DNA of 64,000 nt from Isochrysis galbana (Eukaryota > Haptophyta > Isochrysidales > Isochrysidaceae). The DNA lies in the NCBI GenBank assembly GCA_018136815.1, contig CM030936.1:6037685-6101684 (forward strand), read 5' to 3'. The notes beneath the pieces are model-generated. The model was not told where the DNA came from and did no database searches. It saw nothing but the letters and a program-made list of their open reading frames with translations. Positions 11,439 to 22,387 of this stretch are shown in pieces. Numbering within the stretch: the stretch's first letter is position 1; each line of letters starts with the position of its first letter. The position numbers and the translations under genes are program-made.

Positions 11439-12558
11439 AGCTGGACATTGCAACACGGGCAGTCCTAGGGCGGTCTAACCCCAACCTTCATTTTTCAACC
11501 TACTTTTATAAGTGGTGGTCAATGGGGGCCTCGCGGCCCCCCCTCTCCATCGCGGACACCCCCCAGGGTGGGCCCGTACAATCAACCTCAGCCCCTGGCT
11601 TAGACCAAAAGCGTTCAATTATCCCCATCCCTGCTAATACCTTTCATTGTCACCTGGAGGTTACTTGAGTCAACTTGACACTTCACATGTTGCAACACAC
11701 ACGTGGTCTGCCTCCATTCACTCGATTTGGGGCAGGGTCGGTATATCGTTGAAATCACGATATCTCATGATATCCCATGTTGGTTTCCCTCCAAAGAAAA
11801 TTGGTTTCCTTTGAAAGCGATCGTTTTTTTGTCAAGAGCCTGGTGCGCGCTTTCAGAACTGCCCCTCTCCCTCCGCGCTCGCCACTTCTCCCGCGCATTC
11901 TGACACCCCCCCCCCACCTCCTCCCTCCTCTCCCCCAGTACCCTCCTCTCCTCCACCTCCTCCCTCCTCTCCTCCCTCCTCTCCCCCAGTACCCTCCTCT
12001 CCTCCACCACCTCCTCCCTCCTCTCCTCCAGTACCCTCCTCTCCCCCACCACCTCCTCCCTCATCTCCCCCAGTACCCTCCTCTCCCCCACCACCTCCCT
12101 CCTCTCCTCCACCACCTCCTCCCTCCTCTCCCCCAGTACCCTCCTCTCCTCCACCACCTCCTCCCTCCTCTCCTCCAGTACCCTCCTCCCTCCTCCTCTC
12201 CCCCACCACCTCCAGTACCCTCCTCTCCTCCTCCACCTCTTCCCTCCTCTCCTCCAGTACCCTCCTCTCCCCCACCACCTTCCTCTCCCCCACCACCTCC
12301 TCCCTCCTCTCCCCCAGTACCCTCCTCTCCTCCACCACCTCCTCCCTCCTCTCCCCCAGTACCCTCCTCTCCCCCCCACCTCCTCTATCATCCTCTGCTC
12401 GACCTCCGTCCCCCACCAGCCCACCATCACCATAGCATGTCCTTGTGTCGAAAAAGAAAACGCACGTCGACCAAAAAAAAATCATACCCAAATATAGATT
12501 TACCCTCGCATCTATGACGTATTACACCAAGCTACCGTGGCTTGCTGTAGGTCCACTG
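11439..12558. repeat. Intergenic region with CT-rich minisatellite (about 11890-12385)
   Basis: About 500 bp is built from permuted copies of CCTCCTCTCC, CCCAGTACC and CCACCACCTCC, giving open frames on both strands that are pure low complexity (Pro/Ser on +, Gly/Glu on -) and not genes. The flanks hold nothing recognisable. Confidence 0.85.
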
Positions 12559-12665
12559 GCGGTGGGGGTGATGGCGATTGAACGCGTTCCACGTGTAGGC
12601 TGATGGTGATTGAACGCTTTTCTATGCTATGCTGTGGGTGATGGTGATTGAGCGCTTCTCGCCTT
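12559..12665. repeat. 107-bp direct repeat, left copy
   Basis: It matches 13432-13538 with one mismatch in 107 bp. Internally it repeats GGTGATTGAACGC-type units. A diverged piece of the same family lies at 21724-21790 inside a hAT element. Together the two copies bracket the AT-rich ORF. Confidence 0.9.
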
Positions 12666-12896
12666 GCTTCGAGTTCTGCCGCTCCGATCGCACACCCCTG
12701 TAAATCGGATGGGTGTATGCCCACACCAGAGCGCACCGCGTAAATGCAGAAAACAAGTTTCGTTACACGTCTATAGGGTGATGGAACGGGTTTGGTCCGT
12801 GTTTTTACATAACGTCAACGTGACCTTCTAGCGTGGGGGTTTCGCATCTTTTCTTCATACAACTTACGCGAGACTGACAACACCCTCTTCACCAAT

Positions 12897-13274
12897 TTAG
12901 AATTTAGTTACATCGTTCTTGAACTCTGTATTCATAATAATCGTATTCAAATCATGTTCATTTGGATTATCAATGTTCTTCATCTGATGTTTGAACCCCT
13001 CTTTCTCGGCAATTTGCGTGAGCTGATCGTAATTGACATACCCTCTATCGAAACGCCTGAATGATATGTACGCCCTTATGAACCTGCCGTATTTGTCATC
13101 CTCAAGCCTATTCACGAAGTTTTCGTACAGCTCCTTCTCCTTGTTGTTATTAAGAGCTCGATCAATTTCGTTCCGCCACACCCAATTGTCGGATGTCTCG
13201 CTACTAAGGATATTCTTGATATGTTCCGGATGTAGCACTATTGTGTAATCTATAGCATCGCTAGTGTTGGACAT
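12897..13274 (-). CDS. Orphan AT-rich ORF, 125 aa
   Basis: ATG at 13274, stop at 12897-12899, uninterrupted. I do not recognise the family. The protein is hydrophilic and rich in Asn, Asp, Lys and Glu (for example KNILSSETSDNWVW and NNNKEKELYENFVNRL), has no evident membrane segment, and its codons prefer A/T at third positions. That is unlike every other gene in the window, which are strongly GC-biased. It sits between near-identical 107-bp direct repeats. Foreign origin (virus, bacterium or an AT-rich host) is a reasonable inference from composition only. A real short cellular gene cannot be excluded. Confidence 0.5.
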   Translation of the reverse strand: MSNTSDAIDYTIVLHPEHIKNILSSETSDNWVWRNEIDRALNNNKEKELYENFVNRLEDDKYGRFIRAYISFRRFDRGYVNYDQLTQIAEKEGFKHQMKNIDNPNEHDLNTIIMNTEFKNDVTKF

Positions 13275-13431
13275 GTTTCATAGTATCGTACATATTTTTC
13301 TGTCACGCACCACTCGAGCGGGATGCAGCACACCCTCTTGCCAAACGAGTGGGTTGGATAGCTACCCCACGATCTTCCGCGATTGAACGCTTTTCCATGT
13401 GTAGGCTGATGGTGATTGAACGCTTTTCCAT

Positions 13432-13538
13432 GCGGTGGGGGTGATGGCGATTGAACGCGTTCCACGTGTAGGCTGATGGTGATTGAAGGCTTTTCTATGC
13501 TATGCTGTGGGTGATGGTGATTGAGCGCTTCTCGCCTT
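13432..13538. repeat. 107-bp direct repeat, right copy
   Basis: It pairs with 12559-12665 (106 of 107 identical). It is preceded at 13379-13431 by a further partial unit of the same GGTGATTGAACGC family. Confidence 0.9.
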
Positions 13539-14440
13539 TCTGGCAGGGGCTAGGCATTCAACCATCTGACCCAGACCCTTCGTGGGGGCGGGCCGCGAGC
13601 CGCACTCCCCGGCCCGCTTGGGCCTGCTCTCCTACTGACTCCCCCCCCCCCCCCCAATCCTGGTCGCCAGGCAGACAGGAGTGTCGCATCCGCGATCGAC
13701 TTCCGACCTTATGCGTCTTCGTGCTCAACTGTTCTTGTTTGCCGCGGAGTTTTACTCGTAATTTGTAGAACTCTTCACTCGTAATTTGCCCTTCGCTCCT
13801 TGCCGTCGCGCCCCTTTGTGGCCTGTCTCACCCTGTGTCGCTCCTTTGCGCCTTGGGCCTTGCTCTCTCTTTGGTCCCTCCTTGCTGTCGTTCCCCTGCG
13901 CCTGCTCTCGCTCTCGTCGTAGGTGTTCGTCGCTGCGGACTTTTTCCCCCGCGCGAAGTCTACCCTCTCGCCCCTTTCGGTTTGCGCATGAAACGCCGGT
14001 GAGACCGCCAACCGGTGTACCCGGACCATTTAGTCCGAACACTAGCGACAAGGGACAAGGGGGGGCTGACCACTGCTGTGCTCTCGTTGGAGCGCGGCGA
14101 AGGTCGGCCTGTCAGGCGGGTCGGTCGCCATCGCTCAGCCTCGGATTCGAGCAAGGACGAGAGAGACGAGGGGAAATCTTCCCCCGATCCGACGGTAAAA
14201 AATGTGGGCCTCCGGATCAACAAGAGTTTTTTTTTCAACCCACTCTCCCCCACCTCTACCCGATCGGCCGGCGCGGAGGGGGTGACGGTGACGGCAGGAG
14301 AGGAGGGGAGCGACGCCCGCTCCATGACCCTATTTTTTAAAGACAGTTGAATAGTCGACCATAGAGAATGGAAATACCCCGCAAACTCTCCGAAAAGATT
14401 GTATTATTTGTTGTCTGTGGTGCTATACTGCATCCAATGT
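13539..14440. other. Intergenic region, no gene recognised
   Basis: A C run lies at 13638-13652 and ACTCGTAATTTG occurs twice (13753 and 13777). Open frames on both strands between 13752 and 14350 are compositionally odd and match nothing I know. The last 100 bases are the 3' flank of the minus-strand SGNH gene. Confidence 0.4.
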
Positions 14441-16400
14441 TTAGGATGAAGGCAAAGAGCTCACATGAGCCCGATAAATTTTCAACTTCGAGCACGGGCC
14501 TGTGACTTGAGGTCGGCTTGTCCTTTGCAAAAAATGTTCTCTAATGCTAGCGCTGATGTTCTTGGTGGATGATGGGCTAACATTTGTCACCCGCAGAAGG
14601 CATTTGGCGGACTGCGTTACGTTGAACCTTATGATCGTTTGGAGTGCGTGACGGGCTGTTGGCCGCAAGGTGTCATACCGCAAAGGTTCACACGAGCAGC
14701 CCGAATCAGAAGAAGGTTCGGCGGCATTTCCACCGGCTCCATGAATGCACTGGATTAGCGCGACTCCCACTTCATTGTAGGAGGTGAGCACTTCAAGCCC
14801 AATGATGGGTTGACGACCCGGCCCAGCTGTGGTGTCCAATAATAGGGTAAGCTCGTCGCCCGGTTCGACCGATTGGAGGCCAGGACGGGATGTCTGGCTA
14901 CGGGAGAGCGGCCGCCAGGCAGACTCTTGCCAAGCGAGTTCGCGATCCAGCCATACCCATCCATTGTGCACTCCACCATCGACCCAACTCCCGCCGATGC
15001 AGCGAGTCTGCGTCCCTGTGACGGGCTGAGGGGTGTTGTAAGCAGCCATGCACCTGAGATGTTTACCTGGCCAGCATCTCAGTGGGACATCGCTTGCAAC
15101 GGTCGACGACCACGGTTGCGGTAGCGAGGACGCAGCGGAGAGGGCGAGCGCATCATCAGGCACATTGACACTAGGATCCACAATACGTGGATCGATGGCT
15201 TGGGCCAGCGCATCCGCAGTGAACGCATTGTACAGTCCAGCACGAGTGACATATTGAAAGCCTTGGTCGGGATCCAATGCGGAGTAGTAAGCTGCGTGAA
15301 TTCCGTCGTGCGTCACCTGGAAGGCGTCGAGCTCGCCGGAGAAGAGCGCGGGCCGTAGCACCTCAAACATCGAAACTGATCGGTGGCCGTAGTGGGACGA
15401 TAAGTTCGAGAGCACCTCGTGCCAGCGGTTATGGTGGCGGAGGCGCGTCTGGGCAGCACGAGTCCGGTTACGGTCTCGTAATGCACGCAGACACCAGCTG
15501 TGTCTCGACAATGGAAGCGCATCTCGCGATGGTTTGCCGAAATAGGCGTGCTTGCCGAGCGGTGGCGCCTCGCCCAAAATGCCGCACCAGTCGACGTAGT
15601 TCAGCAGCACGACCGCGGTGCGAGAGGGTAAAAAGCGGAAGATGCGTTCGATTTGGTGCAATACCTCAGCCTTCTCTCCATTGAGCGCGGCTTCAAGGAT
15701 GAGCAGATCGGGGCATTCCGACTTGTGGCACAGGAACTCATCGGGGCACGAGCCGAATGTTGCCGCGGTAGCCCCGCCAAATCCTGAGCTTCGAGTGGCC
15801 AGCTGAGCGCTCGGAAATCGCAGCTGCAGCAGTTGCACAAGTTGCACCAGCCAGTCGTGAGCTACGCGCGCAACTGGGCCCGATGCAGTCGGCCGCAGAT
15901 CTTTGGGCAGGCCGTCCATGCATGCGGAGCGGGCGCATACCGCCGCAAACATCGCCGTCGGGCTAGCTCCGGCGGCGGCCACTTGGACGCGCTGGCCCTG
16001 GCGCAGCTTCTGCAAGAGCGCAGCCATGCGAGAGGAAGGTGGGTGCCTGCGCTCCACCGCAGCGGAGGAGAGCACGGAGCTGCCGACGGGCGGGAGTGGT
16101 GATGGCGGCGGCTCACAGATGGCGAGGATACATCCCTCACTGCTTGCTGGCATAATGGAATGCTGGGTGTGCCTAACACCCGGCCAGAAGAGAGAGCTGA
16201 TGTGAGAGCCGTTTGCGCTGAGCATGAGCACCGCTGCGTTGTCTTGGTCCCACGCGAGCGCCACCGCGGCGCGTGGCGCGTGCAGGCAATGGAGAAGGGC
16301 GGAGACATAGCGCGCATCAGCCGTCAGGCAGCCGGGCAGCGGCGAGTGCGGCCACGCCTCAGACGGAGAGAGTGGGATCGCTGGACGCGATGGAGCCTCT
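14441..16400 (-). CDS. SGNH/GDSL-hydrolase-like protein (5' end unresolved)
   Basis: The open frame runs from the stop at 14441 upstream through about 16400 and on into CT-rich low-complexity sequence that is probably intron or UTR. The frame has no ATG upstream of 16160, so the first exon is missing or upstream. Block I is VAAAGASPTAMF (Gly-x-Ser nucleophile region). DLLILEAALNG fits block III (usual ND replaced by NG), and THDGIHAAYY supplies the D-x-x-H dyad. The C-terminal third (IIGLEVLTSYNEVGVALIQC, then SGCSCEP and SKLKIYRAHV) is the beta-rich tail seen in algal and plant relatives. These proteins are thought to be secreted or Golgi esterases. The substrate is unknown. Confidence 0.65.
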
Positions 16401-16640
16401 CGCACGAGGTGAGGGAAGGGGGGCGGGGGGGCGGCGGAGCGAGAGGAGGGGGGGGGAAGGGTTGAAAGAAGAAGAAAAAGAGAGAAGGAGAGAGACAGAG
16501 GGGAGGGCGAAGGAGAGAGACGGGGAGGGAGAGAGAGAGAGGAGAGAGAAGGTTCCTCTGGGAAGGAGAGAGCACACAGGAGAGGTGAGGAAAGAGGAGG
16601 AGAGGGAGAGGAGGACTCACGCCCTGGGGGGGGGGCGCGG
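16401..16640. repeat. GA-rich tract upstream of the SGNH gene
   Basis: A purine-rich (+ strand) low-complexity tract includes GAGAGA and GGAGGG runs and two G runs near 16626-16660. On the sense strand of the minus gene it is CT-rich, as expected for a polypyrimidine-rich intron or 5' UTR. Confidence 0.8.
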
Positions 16641-16811
16641 GCGGGCGGGGGGGGGCGCGGGGCTAGAGAGGTGTGATGAGCCCCCCCGCCCGCCCGCCCC
16701 CGCTCGTCCCCTATTATATCATCCTCATCAGCTTCCACGAGGAGACCCCACTCACCCCCCTCGCCGACAGTCGCGCGCGCTACCGAGAAAACGGCCGCCA
16801 AGTTTTACATA

Positions 16812-17600
16812 ATGTTTGGCGTCCCGAAGAGAAAATTCAACGCTCTGGATGAGTCGGCGCCGCATGCCGCGCCTCGCGATGGCGCCGAGGAGCCCCCGCT
16901 CGCCGCGGGCCGGCGCGCGAGCGAACCTAGCCGCGCTTGCCGGCGTGATGGGCGCAGCACAGGTCGTCCACAGGCACGGGCGCCTGTGGCCCACGCTCGT
17001 CGCCAAAGTTGTCTTGCAGATGCGGTCGCAGAAGGTGCGGCGCAAGCGTCTGCTGGCGGCACTGTGCCTGGCGGTCGCACACTCTCGTGAGGCGCAGGAG
17101 GTGCGTAGGGTGCAACGAGTCCGCGGTAAGTGGCGTAACAGTTCGCTGTTCGCCTACTTCACTGAGGGCGATGACCTCACCTTTTACCACCACATGCGGA
17201 TGCGCCGTGAGCTCTTCCATGAGCTCGTCCGCCATGCAGAGCGGTCCGGCTGCATGCGCAAGCTGCCAGCTGCTTGTGAGGTGGTGGGCGGGAGCATGCA
17301 GCGTGCCTTGGCGTACCAGGATCACCCCACACCCCACCATCTCCTTTCAAGTGGCCGCCTGCCTATACTATGTGGGGCACGGCTGCCCCGTAGAGACGGC
17401 AGCCGACGTGGCATCCATATAGGTTCTTCTTCGATGCGGCGTTACCTTCTCAACTTCGCCTAGGCGGTGATCAAGGAGCTGAAGCCCATCTACATGGGAG
17501 GCGAGAAGCCGCTGGCTGAGAGGGTGCAAAAGGAGCGCGCGCAGTTTGCGTCACGGCGTGGTATCCCCAACGTGGGAATGGCTTGCGATGGCAAGGCGGC
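16812..17600 (+). mobile_element. PIF/Harbinger-type transposase fragment, broken and truncated
   Basis: Translations in successive frames give FRM-type N-terminal sequence (DDLTFYHHMRMRRELFHELV), then VAACLYYVGHGCPVETAADV, then SSSMRRYL and AVIKELKPIYM, ending at NVGMACDG. That is the order of PIF/Harbinger (ALP1-like) transposases up to the first catalytic Asp. Two frame changes (near 17320 and 17420) and an in-frame stop at 17461 show it is dead. The DDE remainder is absent: at 17596 the sequence switches to a 55-bp dispersed repeat. Its 5' end lies within 15 bp of the SGNH ORF limit. Terminal repeats were not found. Confidence 0.75.
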
Positions 17601-17650
17601 TTGCCTTCATTTGGTCTCCTTTCCCTCCGGTTTTTTTTCCCTCCCCCAAG
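17596..17650. repeat. 55-bp dispersed repeat (also at 29541-29594)
   Basis: GGCGGCTTGCCTTCATTTGG, followed by TCTCCTTTCCCTC and a T-rich end, is shared by the two sites. It marks the truncation point of the PIF/Harbinger fragment. Confidence 0.75.
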
Positions 17651-19402
17651 GCCGTGATAACCAATCAGTCATCAGATCTGCAGGTACCACTACGACACGT
17701 GTATTCACCACAGCACTCTGAGTTATTTTGGCACACCAACCCTATGCTGACCTGGCTGCTTCGTTCTTCGCTAGGGCTCGTCCGACCGACGCATCTATGA
17801 AGGTGCCTCGCACGCAGCGCCCGACGTCTGAGGGCGGTGTATGGACCACAGCCACCGGCTGTGCTTATTGTGCCTTCCGCCCCGCTCCTCCCAATCACGA
17901 TACGGCTCGTCCCGACCATCCGGATAATTGGCGATATGGGACGGGCGATGGAGATGGAGCCCATTCGCCGTACTACTGTCAACCGTTCATCCGCTTCCTT
18001 TGCGAGGGCGAGCCGGAGATTCCCGACGCCCACCGTGCCTACCTTCGTCGTCTCGTCGTCCTCGGCCGCAACCGCCGTTAGGGAATAGGCGAGGCCGCCG
18101 CCATATGCTTCGTTGACTTCTCGATTCCTCGGCGGCCTGGACCGCCACCCCTTTCGCTTCTCGATACTCCTGTCACTCCCGTTCGCGTTTCATTTCGTAC
18201 CTCTAATGTTCCGCCCCTCCGATCTACGAGCTACGAGCTCGCCGTCCCTCGAACGGCTGAGCAAAGCCTTCTTGTTGTCCTTCCAACCCGGGGATACTAC
18301 CCTGGGTTGCGATGCCAGTGGCAGTAGCGGTACTAATCTTCAGTCATTTTAAAGTTAAATTTATATATCTCACAGCTGCGTGATCCACTTCCACTCTTTC
18401 CACTGCAAGTATCGTGGCCACCACCGAGTTGTGGTCGTGGGGGACCCGGTATTGGTTCACCGGTGCCTATACCAGTACCGGTGGAACAATTTAATACACG
18501 CTGGCATCCAAAAGGACCATGGATATATTGGCATATGAGGAGCTTTGGCCGGGCCGGCTCTTGCTAGCGTATGAGCGCCTTTGGCAAGGGCCGCCTTGGT
18601 AGCGGCTAGGCGAGGCGAGCGAAGGCCGACAAGCTCACGACTGCTCGGAAGGCCACTGGTGGGACGGCGGCGATGCTCGTTTCCTCAATCGTTGACTATT
18701 GAACAGCTAGAAAGCCGTAATGGTAATAATTGGCTTAGATGGGCCTTTCATGTCGTACATGGCCATTCAATAGGCCCTAGAAACGAGGCGTCAGGACAAG
18801 ATGGTGCTTCGTCATGCGCACACAAGAAAGAGATGGTAGCGTTGGCGGCATCACGGTAAAATACATTCTGTCAGTACTAAACAGGCGTAAGGGTCGCGCT
18901 TATCGAACACCTTAGGCCGACGAGACGAGCGCGGCGAATACCTGCGAACCTTTTTGCAACCTGGCGCTAGCAATGGCAGCGTTCAACCTGGCGCTGGCAA
19001 TGGCAGCGTTCAACCTGGCGCTGGCCATGGCAACGTTCCAAGAGAAAGAAGTTGTCGCGCGACATGTAATACACATAAAACTGTGTCATGAATCACTATT
19101 GGAAGTCGCATGGCGCGAATGATGGCCTTTTGTCCGAGCCTGGGCAGCCCGGAAGCATCGACAACGCAGCTGCAGCATGATGCAAGAGGTGGTCCAAAGC
19201 TACATACTGTCCTTCCCCCGAAAGCAGCCCAACGGATGGAGTGACAGCATCCATTAGATGTGCGGGTTCAGAAGACGTCGCTTTATTTTGCATCGCCTCT
19301 AGCGAAGCAGCGGGTTTGACCGAAGTGTAGAGCAAGGCGTGGAGAGCCTTGTCTCCCCCTGAATCGTTCGATCATTTGGACCAAGGTCCATATCACGCAG
19401 GC
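17651..19402. other. Intergenic region, no gene recognised
   Basis: Open frames such as 17728-18081 (+) and 19096-19335 (-) have no recognisable motif. The latter might be a downstream exon of the VWD-like gene, but nothing supports it. Contains the 27-bp tandem repeat at 18958-19037. Confidence 0.4.
18958..19037. repeat. Three-copy 27-bp tandem repeat
   Basis: AACCTGGCGCTGGCAATGGC is repeated with a 27-bp period, three units with small changes. Confidence 0.85.
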
Positions 19403-20635
19403 TCAAGCGCCTTCATCCTCCGTTGCCGATGCCAGTGCCGGCATCTGGACGTCAACGTACTCGGTGCTACCATGTTGGGCTTTTGCCATGGACCTCGGTC
19501 GAGACGTTGCCATCGTAGCGTGGAATCTCGAATACTTGAATTCGGTCTCAAAGGCGTAGTGAACTCGATACTCGCTGGCATCGCCCTCGATGGCGCCCTC
19601 CGCCATGGCTGCAGTATATACCAAAGCGTCCGAATAGTTATCTCGGCGGCCGTGGATCGGCAGACCATCGCCGTCGTACGATTGCCCGATGATGCCGTGC
19701 GGCCAAGCTGAGAGGTCACGCTCGGCAACCGTCGGGCGCATCGCTAGATCAAGCCGGTGTAACGGGCCATCTACGCGTTTCCAAACACGCCGGGCTGAGA
19801 TGTTGAGCTGCCACTCAGGGAGCAAGATCTGAGCGGACGCGTATCCGGTGGCGACGATTGAATCGTAGCACTGGCGCGACGCTTTGGGCCCAAGGGCGAA
19901 CGACCGTCCAGCACATGAGCCGTTGACGGAGCGCCATCCCCAGTTGCTGTTACCTGCCTCTTTTGCCCAATATGAGACGTTGAGCCAGGTGTTGAGCGCG
20001 CGGTAGAAGAATGCCACGTGCACCTCTGTCAAGAACGTGCCGTGCACAAGGGCGCCATTCAGGTGAAATGTGGCTGCTTCTGTCTTGACGTTGAGGCTCA
20101 GATCTCGTGCGCTGAGAAAGTTGAAGAGGCAGCTGTCACAGCCACGGAAGTCGGCTCGCCCTCCATGTGCAAAGGCGAGGTGAGGATCTTGCTCTGCGCT
20201 CGCCGTTCGAGTCGACGTAGGTGATGGCAGTGTTGTGCCCCATTCATCCTGTCCCTCTCCAGGAGGGGAGGGCGTCGCACTCGTCTCCTCCAGCCCGGGA
20301 GGCAGGGGCGGCGGGATCCAAGAGCCCCATTCGACTTGCGGCGCATAGGGTGGCGGCGCGTGTGGCGGGACTGAGGGTGGCATCAACGGCGGCAAAAAGG
20401 GCGATTCATACTGAGCCTCGTCACGGCGACCACGTGGGCTTCTGTCTGCTGCTGACGCCCTCATTCCCTGTCCTCTCTCTTTGTTTTGCCTGTTGACCTC
20501 ACTGTCGTGAAGGGGAGGAGCAGGAGGAGGAGCAAGGGTCTCGAGCTGGGGGGCGTAGGGCGGCCATGGGGGCGAGGGTGGCGGGGATAGGGCGGTATGG
20601 GTGACCAGAAGTAGACCTGGCAGGAGCTGGTCCAT
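19403..20635 (-). CDS. Secreted protein with VWD-like domain
   Basis: ATG chosen at 20635 (MDQLLPGLLLVTHTAL, a signal-peptide-like start just downstream of a CT tract); stop at 19403; 410 aa. A Pro-rich stretch (about residues 17-135) leads to DPHLAFAHGGRADFRGCDSC, the DPH(L/I)-x-x-x-G-G-x-x-x-x-(F/Y)-x-G opening of VWD-type domains. FLSARDLSLNVKTE and HGTFLTEVHVAF follow. The C-terminal GIIGQSYDGDGLPI and MAEGAIEGDASEYRV blocks are the usual second half in algal and oomycete homologues. Such proteins are extracellular and often form cell coverings or adhesives; function here is unknown. No intron is needed. Confidence 0.7.
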   Translation of the reverse strand: MDQLLPGLLLVTHTALSPPPSPPWPPYAPQLETLAPPPAPPLHDSEVNRQNKERGQGMRASAADRSPRGRRDEAQYESPFLPPLMPPSVPPHAPPPYAPQVEWGSWIPPPLPPGLEETSATPSPPGEGQDEWGTTLPSPTSTRTASAEQDPHLAFAHGGRADFRGCDSCLFNFLSARDLSLNVKTEAATFHLNGALVHGTFLTEVHVAFFYRALNTWLNVSYWAKEAGNSNWGWRSVNGSCAGRSFALGPKASRQCYDSIVATGYASAQILLPEWQLNISARRVWKRVDGPLHRLDLAMRPTVAERDLSAWPHGIIGQSYDGDGLPIHGRRDNYSDALVYTAAMAEGAIEGDASEYRVHYAFETEFKYSRFHATMATSRPRSMAKAQHGSTEYVDVQMPALASATEDEGA

Positions 20636-20639
20636 TGTC

Positions 20640-21045
20640 CAAGGCGGAAGGGAGAAGGAGAGGTGGCAAGGGGAGAGGCAGAGGCAGAAGGGGGATGGGA
20701 AGGAGAGAGTGGAGAAGAGAGGCAGAGAAGAGAAAGGAAAGGAGGGAGGGAGGAGAAAGAAGTGAGGAGAGTGAGTGGAGGTGGGGAAGCAGCGGAAAGA
20801 AGTGCGGCGGGGGGCGGAGGGGGAGAGGCGATGAAGATGGAGGAGACCGGCGGGTAAAGGGGAGAGGGGGGACAACCGAGAATTGTAGTGAGTGAATAAA
20901 TGAATGGAGAGAGGAGGAGGAGATTGGGACGGGGGCGCGATGGAGAACGAACGACTGAGGCGGCCCTCGCGACGAGAGAAGGAACTCGGAAAGCGGGAGA
21001 GAGAGAGAAGAGAAGAGAGGGGGGGGGGGGGGGGGGGGGGGTCCA
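20640..21045. repeat. GA-rich tract with poly-G run upstream of the VWD-like gene
   Basis: Purine-rich (+ strand) low complexity occupies 20640-21018, and an uninterrupted G run lies at 21019-21041. It is CT/C-rich on the sense strand of the minus gene. Long frames through it are artefacts. Confidence 0.85.
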
Positions 21046-21549
21046 TCGACTCGGTGGAATAATGAGAGGCCGTCGCGCCGTGTTGGCCGCAGAGCGTGGA
21101 CGGCGGCTCGAAGTGGTGGGAGAGCTGTGGGCAAACGCGGGCCCCGGAAGACGCTGCAACCCCGAGCCCATCGGGAGGCACAGGGCGGTCCCGCTCGAAA
21201 GCTCCACTTCTCGGCGGAAGCCCGTCGTTGAACTACGGGCGCGGGCCGGCGAATACCGGTGCAGAATCCGATCGGATCGGCACCTCCGAACCAGCCGAAC
21301 CCGCTCGCCTTGCGACCTGATTCGTCCCTCCGGTTCCGCACGCGGTCCCCGCGCTGCCCCCCCCGCCCGCCCCGCCGCCCCGTCCTCCATCAAACCCCCG
21401 CAGGCCCGCTGGCATACTTTAGGAATAAAAAGGGCATCGCTTCTCGCTGCAAGTACTTAGACCTTTTTACTTGTCGGTTGGGCACCCAGGCCTCTTTCTT
21501 CCGTTCTTTGGAATTGTTGACAGAGAGAGCGGGGCAAGGCGTGGCCCAT
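21046..21549. other. GC-rich intergenic region, nothing recognised
   Basis: No coding similarity or repeat structure was seen between the poly-G run and the hAT element at 21550. Confidence 0.4.
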
Positions 21550-21986
21550 CCTACATGGCATATACACAAGACGGCCCCGAGTACACACATTATACGCTGT
21601 GTATGAAGCCTTTGGCTGTATGCTGTATACACAGTGTACTCGTATACACAGCTGTATACACAATACACACACACACATATGCATTATGTATACATAATAC
21701 ATATATACATACTAGTAATACATATAGGCTGATGGTGATTGAACGCTTTTCCATCTGTGGGTGATGGTGATTGAGCGCTTCTCGCCTCGCTCCCACGGGC
21801 GGGGGGGCAGGCGGGCCGCGGCCTTGCCGCGCCATCGCTGCCCGTGAGCGGCTCGCGCGCTCGGCGCAGCGCGCGCTGCGCGCGCTTGTGTTTACACTGT
21901 GTATACACGGCCTCGGCGACCTGTGGCTATAATACACAGTTTTGGGGCCTGACGTGTATACGCTGTATACGTATATGCCTTGTAGG
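21550..21986. mobile_element. Non-autonomous hAT element (437 bp)
   Basis: The left end CCTACATGGCATATAC and the right end (reverse complement CCTACAAGGCATATAC) form imperfect terminal inverted repeats. The perfect 8-bp duplication TGGCCCAT lies at 21542-21549 and 21987-21994. Both sub-ends are crowded with TATACACAG/CTGTGTATA units, equivalent in position to the AAACACAG units of the hAT at 44665. The middle holds a GGTGATTGAACGC-family piece (21724-21790) and a GC palindrome. No coding capacity. Confidence 0.88.
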
Positions 21987-21994
21987 TGGCCCAT

Positions 21995-22387
21995 GCGTGT
22001 AAAAGTCGGTGGTAAAAAAATATTCAAACGCGAACTAAACTCAACCTTTTTGACCGTTTGAACCAAGTCAACTAACTGAAACCTTTGAAGGTTAAAAAAG
22101 AACATCGTCAACTACCTACTACTACTACTCCCTTGACCCCCAAACAAAGTAAACACAGCCAAAACCCCTGAGAATTTTCCTCGCGCCGCGTCAACGCGGC
22201 GCTCAACCAAACGAAACAACGAAACGCACCCCGCGGCTGCGCCGCGAACACACCCAACTCACGGCGCGCGACAAAGAAAAACCGTCAACTGCCTATTCAC
22301 CCCCCTAAAAAAGTGAACGCGCGTATTTTTTTCACCACCTACTTGTAGTGTTTCCACGAGTGAGACCCTCTTCCAGTCATCAAGTGG
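21995..22387. other. Intergenic region, 3' of sulfatase
   Basis: It is AT-richer with many AACC and CAAC words and a CTACTACTACTACTC stretch at 22109-22123. No gene or repeat boundary recognised. Confidence 0.4.

Noticed and set aside
11777-12517. Pro/Ser-rich (+) and Gly/Glu-rich (-) long frames
   Set aside because: They arise from the CT-rich minisatellite in every frame and have no non-repeat sequence.
15862-16317. Plus and minus frames overlapping the SGNH gene
   Set aside because: Shadows in other frames of the same coding DNA.
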